9,612 bases of DNA from Verrucomicrobiota bacterium (GTDB lineage Bacteria > Verrucomicrobiota > Lentisphaeria > Oligosphaerales > Oligosphaeraceae): positions 1 through 9,612 of the forward strand of contig JAKLHU010000043.1 in assembly GCA_022709995.1 (NCBI GenBank), read 5' to 3'. The notes below the pieces were generated by a model. The model worked only from the letters and a program-made list of their open reading frames with translations, did not search any database and was not told the origin of the DNA. Positions 6,006 through 9,612 of the stretch are shown piece by piece. Each line of letters begins with the position of its first letter. Position 1 is the first letter of the stretch. The position numbers were made by a program, and so were the translations under genes.

Positions 6006-6143
6006 ACCCCGCCGGCGCGGCGCTGGAGACCGCCCTGGCCGGGTGGCCTCCCTCCGTTCCGGCCGGTCGGGAAAACCGTTTTCATGGCATGGCTCGCGGT
6101 TGCTCCATGAGTTTGCCGTCGGGCCGCGTTTCAGGAAATCACC

Positions 6144-6812
6144 ATGCCGAAGCCATCGTCAACACGTCGGGTGAAATGCCCGCATTGCGGAAAAGCCGTT
6201 GCGGTCAAGACCGTGTCGTCTCTGCGGCCGGGCGATGAACATCTGGCGGCGCTGATGGCCGGCACCCTGAACCGCGCGACCTGCCCGGGATGCAAGGTCG
6301 AATTCCTGGTCGAAACGCCGTTGGTGTATCTCGACGGCCAGACCTCTTTCATCGTCTATCTGCTGGAACCGCCGGAAGATGGCAACACCGAAGCGCAGGA
6401 GCGCGAAGTGGATTGCATGGCCACCGAGGTGTTCAGCCGCGAAAACCTCGAGCGGCCGCTGGTGCGCCTGACGTTCACCTACCCGGATTTCATTGAAAAA
6501 ATCAAGCTGCATGCGCTCGGCTATGACGACCGCCTCATCGAATACGCGAAATACCAGCTGTTCAAGAATATCGGCGAGGACCAGCTGTCAAAATTCCAGC
6601 ACAAGCTCCTGCTCGATTTTTCCAACCGCGACGAGGACAAACTCGTCTTTCTGGTCTATGACCGGGAAACCAACAAGCCGCTGTCAGTCGTCCATGTGCC
6701 GATGGAGGATTTTCGGACCCTGGAACAGGAGTTTGCCGAAAACCAGGCGATGCTGGAGGAATTGGATGCCGTGTTTCCGACGTGTCACGTCTCGGTCGAC
6801 CGCTTGATGTGA
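6144..6812 (+). CDS. CpXC-domain protein
   Basis: This is a 222-residue protein. Two zinc-ribbon cysteine pairs, CPHC (12-15) and CPGC (47-50), are followed by F-L-V-E-T-P-L-V-Y-L-D, the hallmark of the CpXC domain. The rest (about 55-222) is mostly alpha/beta with a helical C-terminal half (FRTLEQEFAENQAMLEELDAVF). The function of CpXC proteins is not established; the cysteines probably bind zinc structurally. AGGAAATCACC precedes the ATG, with the AGGA about 8 bases away. The gene follows the kinase by 138 bp and precedes the SUI1-domain gene by 45 bp, so co-transcription with the latter is likely. There is no signal peptide or membrane segment. Confidence 0.8.
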   Translation: MPKPSSTRRVKCPHCGKAVAVKTVSSLRPGDEHLAALMAGTLNRATCPGCKVEFLVETPLVYLDGQTSFIVYLLEPPEDGNTEAQEREVDCMATEVFSRENLERPLVRLTFTYPDFIEKIKLHALGYDDRLIEYAKYQLFKNIGEDQLSKFQHKLLLDFSNRDEDKLVFLVYDRETNKPLSVVHVPMEDFRTLEQEFAENQAMLEELDAVFPTCHVSVDRLM

Positions 6813-6832
6813 GCCGGCCGGCCGGCCGGCCG
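6813..6832. repeat. Five tandem GCCG units just after the CpXC stop codon
   Basis: Five perfect GCCG copies start immediately after the TGA of the CpXC gene. The run is self-complementary (GGCC), so in RNA it could form a very stable stem just upstream of the SUI1 ribosome binding site (GGGGGAGAAG, about 6845-6854). It may modulate coupling between the two genes, or it may be a slippage-prone microsatellite. Confidence 0.7.
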
Positions 6833-6857
6833 ACTGGGTTTTGGGGGAGAAGACAAG

Positions 6858-7382
6858 ATGGGCAAAGGCAAAAAAAACCATTCCGCGGCGGTGAATGACT
6901 CCGCCGCGGCCGGAACAGACAACTGGGTCTCGCCCTTTCGCGACCTGAAAATTACGGTTTCGCCGCCTCCTCCGCCTCCTCCGCCCCCGCCGCCGCCAGT
7001 GCCGACGCCGGAAGAACTCCGCAAGCAGAAATTAAGCCGGGCCGACCTGGAGCTTCTCAAGGCGTTTGGCGGCGAGGAGGCGACTTCGGCCGTCACGGCA
7101 GGCGTGACGTCGCCGACCCGAACCGCTTCATCCGCCCCGAAAGGCCCGGCGTTGACCTTGGCCGTGGAAAGAAAAGGCCGCGGCGGAAAAACGGTGACCA
7201 TCGTGCGTGGACTGCAGGGACTCGACACTGCCGCCCTGATGGCCATTGGCGCCGAAATCAAAACGGCTCTCGGCATCGGCGCCCGCTTCGCGGATACCGT
7301 CCTGGAACTGCAGGGCGACCAGCGCCAACGCGCCGCCGCCTGGTTTGAAAACAGAAAGTTCAGCTGCCGCATCCTGCCGTAA
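6858..7382 (+). CDS. SUI1-domain (eIF1/YciH-like) protein with polyproline linker
   Basis: A 174-residue protein. The C-terminal domain (about 98-174) has the SUI1 pattern: GGKTVTIVRGLQGLD, then AEIKTALGIGARFADTVLELQGDQRQRAAAWFENRKF, which matches the G-G-K-x-V-T-x-V and Q-G-D motifs of bacterial YciH and eukaryotic eIF1. Such domains bind the small ribosomal subunit and influence start-site choice; the bacterial role is poorly defined. It is longer than typical bacterial YciH-type proteins because of an N-terminal extension containing a basic start (MGKGKK), twelve consecutive prolines (36-47, encoded by mixed CCN codons at 6963-6998) and a basic helix (EELRKQKLSRADLELLKAF). A run of twelve prolines stalls ribosomes unless EF-P is active. 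A strong GGGGGAGAAG lies upstream of the ATG. Confidence 0.82.
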   Translation: MGKGKKNHSAAVNDSAAAGTDNWVSPFRDLKITVSPPPPPPPPPPPPVPTPEELRKQKLSRADLELLKAFGGEEATSAVTAGVTSPTRTASSAPKGPALTLAVERKGRGGKTVTIVRGLQGLDTAALMAIGAEIKTALGIGARFADTVLELQGDQRQRAAAWFENRKFSCRILP

Positions 7383-7436
7383 AGCCCAACGGCAGATTCC
7401 GGCGCCGCCGCCAACACCCGTGGACTTGGGCTGATT

Positions 7437-7551
7437 AGTAGGCGCCGCCGGCCCGGCGGCGCTCGAGCGTCCCGTCCTCCCACGCTTCGTTCGACGACGC
7501 GGCCATTTCCTCTGCCCCGAAAATCGCCGTTGGTGAGTAGGCGCCACCGGC
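7437..7551. repeat. Repeated AGTAGGCGCC element and GC palindrome in a convergent spacer
   Basis: AGTAGGCGCC(G/A)CCGGC occurs at 7437-7452 and 7536-7551, with one mismatch and a 99-bp period. The first copy is part of a palindrome, 7442-7462 (arms GCGCCGCCGG and CCGGCGGCGC around one C). The spacer lies between the convergent SUI1 and CesT-like genes. Neither palindrome is followed at once by T; a TTTTT (7557-7561) comes after the second copy, so a weak terminator for the rightward genes is possible. The shared GGCGCC core with the palindrome at 2192-2214 suggests a REP-like dispersed repeat. Confidence 0.45.
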
Positions 7552-7570
7552 TGGGCTTTTTGGACGCGTC

Positions 7571-8023
7571 TTAGACCGGCATGCCGGCCGGTGGCGGTGG
7601 CTGGCGGAAGGGGTCTTTCGGCAGCAGTCCCCAATCGGCGATGGTGCGGCGCAGCCGTTCGCCGACGGCGGTGAAGCTTTTGACCGCCTGGCCCAAGGCG
7701 ACGGGGTTCAGGGTGTCGAAGTCATACTGCCGGGCCAGGACGACGGTGTCGTGCTCGGTGTCCAGGCCGATCGTCGCGCCGTCGGTGTCGGCAAACCGGC
7801 AATTGGCGGCCATCAGGTCGGTCAGCAGTTCCAGGGCGCCTTGGGTGGGCATGGGGCCAAGAACGCTGGACAGCAGGACGCTCGGCGGCTCCCCAGTCAG
7901 TTCCATGGTCAGGCAAAGGTGGCCTGGCAGGCGGGCCTGTAACTGGCCGTTTTCCGGCTGATAATCCAGAATAATCCCCGCTTGCTGGCCCCATTGTGCC
8001 AGGAGTCGATCCAGGTCATTCAT
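7571..8023 (-). CDS. CesT-family (type III secretion) chaperone-like protein
   Basis: A 150-residue protein. The core follows the CesT/Tir-chaperone pattern: an opening helix MNDLDRLLAQWGQQAGI, beta strands (LDYQPENGQLQARL; HLCLTMELTGE), then the hallmark ALELLTDLMAANCRFADTDGATIGLDTEHDTVVLARQYDFDTLNPVALGQAVKSF. Family members are small acidic dimers that hold effectors unfolded for a type III secretion system; relatives also occur in bacteria without an obvious system. The tail (DPFRQPPPPAGMPV) is proline-rich. The start at 8023 is fixed by AAGGAAG (8036-8030) six bases upstream; the frame extends to ATG 8095, but that N-terminus looks unrelated. The gene is convergent to the SUI1-domain gene and divergent from the STAS gene. 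No effector or secretion gene is nearby, so its client is unknown. Confidence 0.72.
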   Translation of the reverse strand: MNDLDRLLAQWGQQAGIILDYQPENGQLQARLPGHLCLTMELTGEPPSVLLSSVLGPMPTQGALELLTDLMAANCRFADTDGATIGLDTEHDTVVLARQYDFDTLNPVALGQAVKSFTAVGERLRRTIADWGLLPKDPFRQPPPPAGMPV

Positions 8024-8279
8024 AGTCTGCTTCCTTCTGGTCTGTCTGGCATTGAGGAGTCCGCCGGGAAAGTCCCGCCCGGTGCGGAACCGCATGGGGA
8101 AAAATGGCTGTCAAGGGCTGAGAAAAAGCAAGAAGAATTTAGCACGGGATTGGATTAAAGTAAATACGCGGTTAATTTAAAGAGGCGAAAATCACCACGG
8201 CACGTGGACAGAGTCCCGGCTGGAGCGGGCATGTTGTCGTCCTAGCGCCGTCGGCCAGCGATGACCAGGAGAACACAGG

Positions 8280-8585
8280 ATGGAAATCACGACTGCAGCA
8301 GGCTATCAGGTGGCGCATATCCCCGAACGCCTGGATACCTTGAACGCCGCCACCGTGGAGCAGGAACTGAATACCCTCCTGGAGAACGGCACGAAACAGC
8401 TGGCCTGCGACTTCTCGGCCACCCGCTATGTGGCGAGCGCCGGGCTGCGCGTCATGCTGATCATGTACAAGAAGTTGAAAGCCGCCCAAGGCAGCCTCGT
8501 CCTGCTGAAGCTCAACAAGGAAGTCTTCGACGTGTTCAAGCTGTCCGGGTTTGCCCGCTTGATGGATATCCGGGAATCATTGTGA
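8280..8585 (+). CDS. STAS-domain anti-sigma-factor antagonist
   Basis: A 101-residue single STAS domain. The motif YVASAGLRVMLIMYKKLKAAQG (50-71) corresponds to the SpoIIAA/RsbV loop. S53 aligns with the phosphorylatable serine, although the preceding acidic residue (D-S in SpoIIAA) is Ala. The final helix FDVFKLSGFARLMDI matches the family consensus. Such proteins bind an anti-sigma kinase when unphosphorylated and so free a sigma factor. No partner kinase or phosphatase of that pathway is in the window; the Hanks-type kinase at 4623-6005 is a different class. AGGAG (8267-8271) sits 8 bases before the ATG. The stop lies 22 bases before the glycerate kinase start, so the two are probably one operon. 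Confidence 0.88.
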   Translation: MEITTAAGYQVAHIPERLDTLNAATVEQELNTLLENGTKQLACDFSATRYVASAGLRVMLIMYKKLKAAQGSLVLLKLNKEVFDVFKLSGFARLMDIRESL

Positions 8586-8607
8586 CTTCAAGGGGGGAGT
8601 GCTTGGC

Positions 8608-9612
8608 GTGAAGATCGTGCTGGCGCCTGATTCCTTCAAGGGGACATTGAGCAGCGCCGATGTCGGCCGAATTCTCAAGGAGGCCTTTGAACGCAGCCTG
8701 CCCGAGGCGGACGTCGTCTGTCTGCCAATGGCCGATGGCGGCGAAGGCACCTTGGCGGCGCTCGTCGCCGCCACCGGCGCCGAAGTGCGCGCGGTTCCCG
8801 TCCTCGACCCTCTTGGCCGGGAAATCCAGGCCGCCTTCGCTTTGCTGCCGCAAAATCGCGGGGCGTTCATAGAAATGGCCGCCGCCAGCGGCTTGGAAAG
8901 GCTGCGCGACGAGGAGCGCAATCCGATGCTGGCCAGTACCTATGGCACCGGCCAGCTTGTCCGCGCGGCCCTGGATGCGGGGGCGACGGCGCTGACCATT
9001 GGCATTGGCGGCAGCGCGACCGTTGACGGCGGCGCCGGCTTCGCCCGGGCCCTGGGCTGCCGGCTGCTTGATGCCGCCGGCCAGGAATTGCCGCCCGGCG
9101 GCGGTAGTTTGCACCGGCTGGCAAGGCTGGTGGCGTCGTCATGCGATCCGCGGTTGCGAACCGCGAAAATACGAGTCGCCTGCGACGTAACCAACCCCTT
9201 GCTGGGCCCAAGCGGCGCGGCCACGGTCTTCGGCCCCCAGAAGGGCGCTTCGCCGGAGGACGTCGGCCACCTGGAGGACGGCCTCCGGCACTGGGCCCAA
9301 GCCGTGATTGAAGCCGGCCTGGCCAGAGACAGCGACCACCCCGGCGATGGCGCGGCCGGCGGGCTTGGCTTCGCGCTCCAGGCCTTCGCCGGCGCCGAGA
9401 TGGTCTCGGGAGCTTATTTGATTGCGGAAGTCGCCGGCCTCAAACAGGCCATTGCCACGGCCGACCTGGTGGTGACCGGCGAAGGCCAGACCGATTTTCA
9501 GACCTTGTTTGGCAAACTGCCCGTCGTGGTGGCCAAATTGTCCGCGGCGGCGGGAGTGCCCTGCGTGTTGATTTCCGGCGCCATTGCCGGCGACCAGGCG
9601 CCTTTGCGCGAG
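8608..9612 (+). CDS. Glycerate kinase (GarK/GlxK family), 3' end missing
   Basis: 335 residues are present, and the family is about 375-385 long, so some 40-50 residues lie beyond the window. Conserved motifs are APDSFKGTLSS (6-16), MADGGEGT (41-48), GIGGSATVDGG (132-142), ACDVTNPLLGP and VTGEGQTD (289-296). The enzyme phosphorylates D-glycerate with ATP, feeding it into glycolysis from glyoxylate, glucarate or serine breakdown. The start is GTG with a strong AGGGGGGAG about 9 bases upstream. The family usually has GEGRxD where this protein has GEGQTD, so one basic residue is lost; whether this affects activity is unknown. The gene follows the STAS gene closely. Confidence 0.93.
   Translation, partial: MKIVLAPDSFKGTLSSADVGRILKEAFERSLPEADVVCLPMADGGEGTLAALVAATGAEVRAVPVLDPLGREIQAAFALLPQNRGAFIEMAAASGLERLRDEERNPMLASTYGTGQLVRAALDAGATALTIGIGGSATVDGGAGFARALGCRLLDAAGQELPPGGGSLHRLARLVASSCDPRLRTAKIRVACDVTNPLLGPSGAATVFGPQKGASPEDVGHLEDGLRHWAQAVIEAGLARDSDHPGDGAAGGLGFALQAFAGAEMVSGAYLIAEVAGLKQAIATADLVVTGEGQTDFQTLFGKLPVVVAKLSAAAGVPCVLISGAIAGDQAPLRE

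Noticed and set aside
8109..8114. Perfect minus-strand TTGACA upstream of the CesT-like gene
   Set aside because: No -10-like hexamer occurs 15-19 bases downstream, so a promoter is not supported.
8150..8178. TTGGAT, 17 bases, TAATTT ahead of the STAS gene
   Set aside because: The -10 match is poor in AT-rich DNA; it could be a promoter but is too weak to call.

Overview
This is a GC-rich bacterial window of about 9.6 kb. It carries seven complete genes, plus two genes that run off the ends and one ABC-transporter operon reading left. Taken together, a CesT-type secretion chaperone, a bacterial SUI1-domain protein, a CpXC-domain protein, a tubulin/FtsZ-superfamily GTPase other than canonical FtsZ and a Ser/Thr kinase with a long disordered N-terminus suggest an environmental or gut lineage of the PVC superphylum, perhaps Lentisphaerota-like. 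This assignment is weak: no rRNA, tRNA or other marker gene is present.

Layout. (1) Positions 1-1992, minus strand: an ABC ATPase of the LolD/MacB type, a PqqD-like protein, and the start of a secreted PA-domain/M28-like protein whose first zinc-ligand histidine appears to be lost. A good sigma70-type promoter lies at 2085-2112. (2) Positions 1993-3046: about 1 kb without a supportable gene, dense in repeats. It holds a nested symmetric element with 20-bp direct repeats (2136-2287), a nine-unit (T/G)TTAGTGGAC-type array with 10-7-7-10 spacing (2476-2553), and a 5-bp-phased inverted pentamer array (2721-2772). The AGTGT-AGTAT pentamer pair recurs inside the promoter spacer of the next gene. 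(3) Positions 3047-4503: a small winged-helix DNA-binding protein and a tubulin/FtsZ-like GTPase overlapping by ATGA. With the repeats, this has the architecture of a type III (TubRZ-tubC) partition cassette. (4) Positions 4623-6005: a protein kinase with a disordered N-terminus, followed by a CpXC zinc-ribbon protein and a SUI1-domain protein carrying twelve consecutive prolines. (5) Convergent to these, on the minus strand: a CesT-like chaperone. (6) Positions 8280-9612, plus strand: a STAS-domain anti-sigma-factor antagonist and a glycerate kinase cut by the window end.

How they may work together. The wHTH protein probably binds the AGTNN pentamers, represses its own promoter and couples that DNA to filaments of the tubulin-like GTPase. 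The nearby kinase could regulate the filament, but that rests on position only. The left operon looks like an export or lipoprotein-release type ABC system with a PqqD-like accessory protein. The STAS/glycerate kinase pair is probably unrelated to the central cassette.
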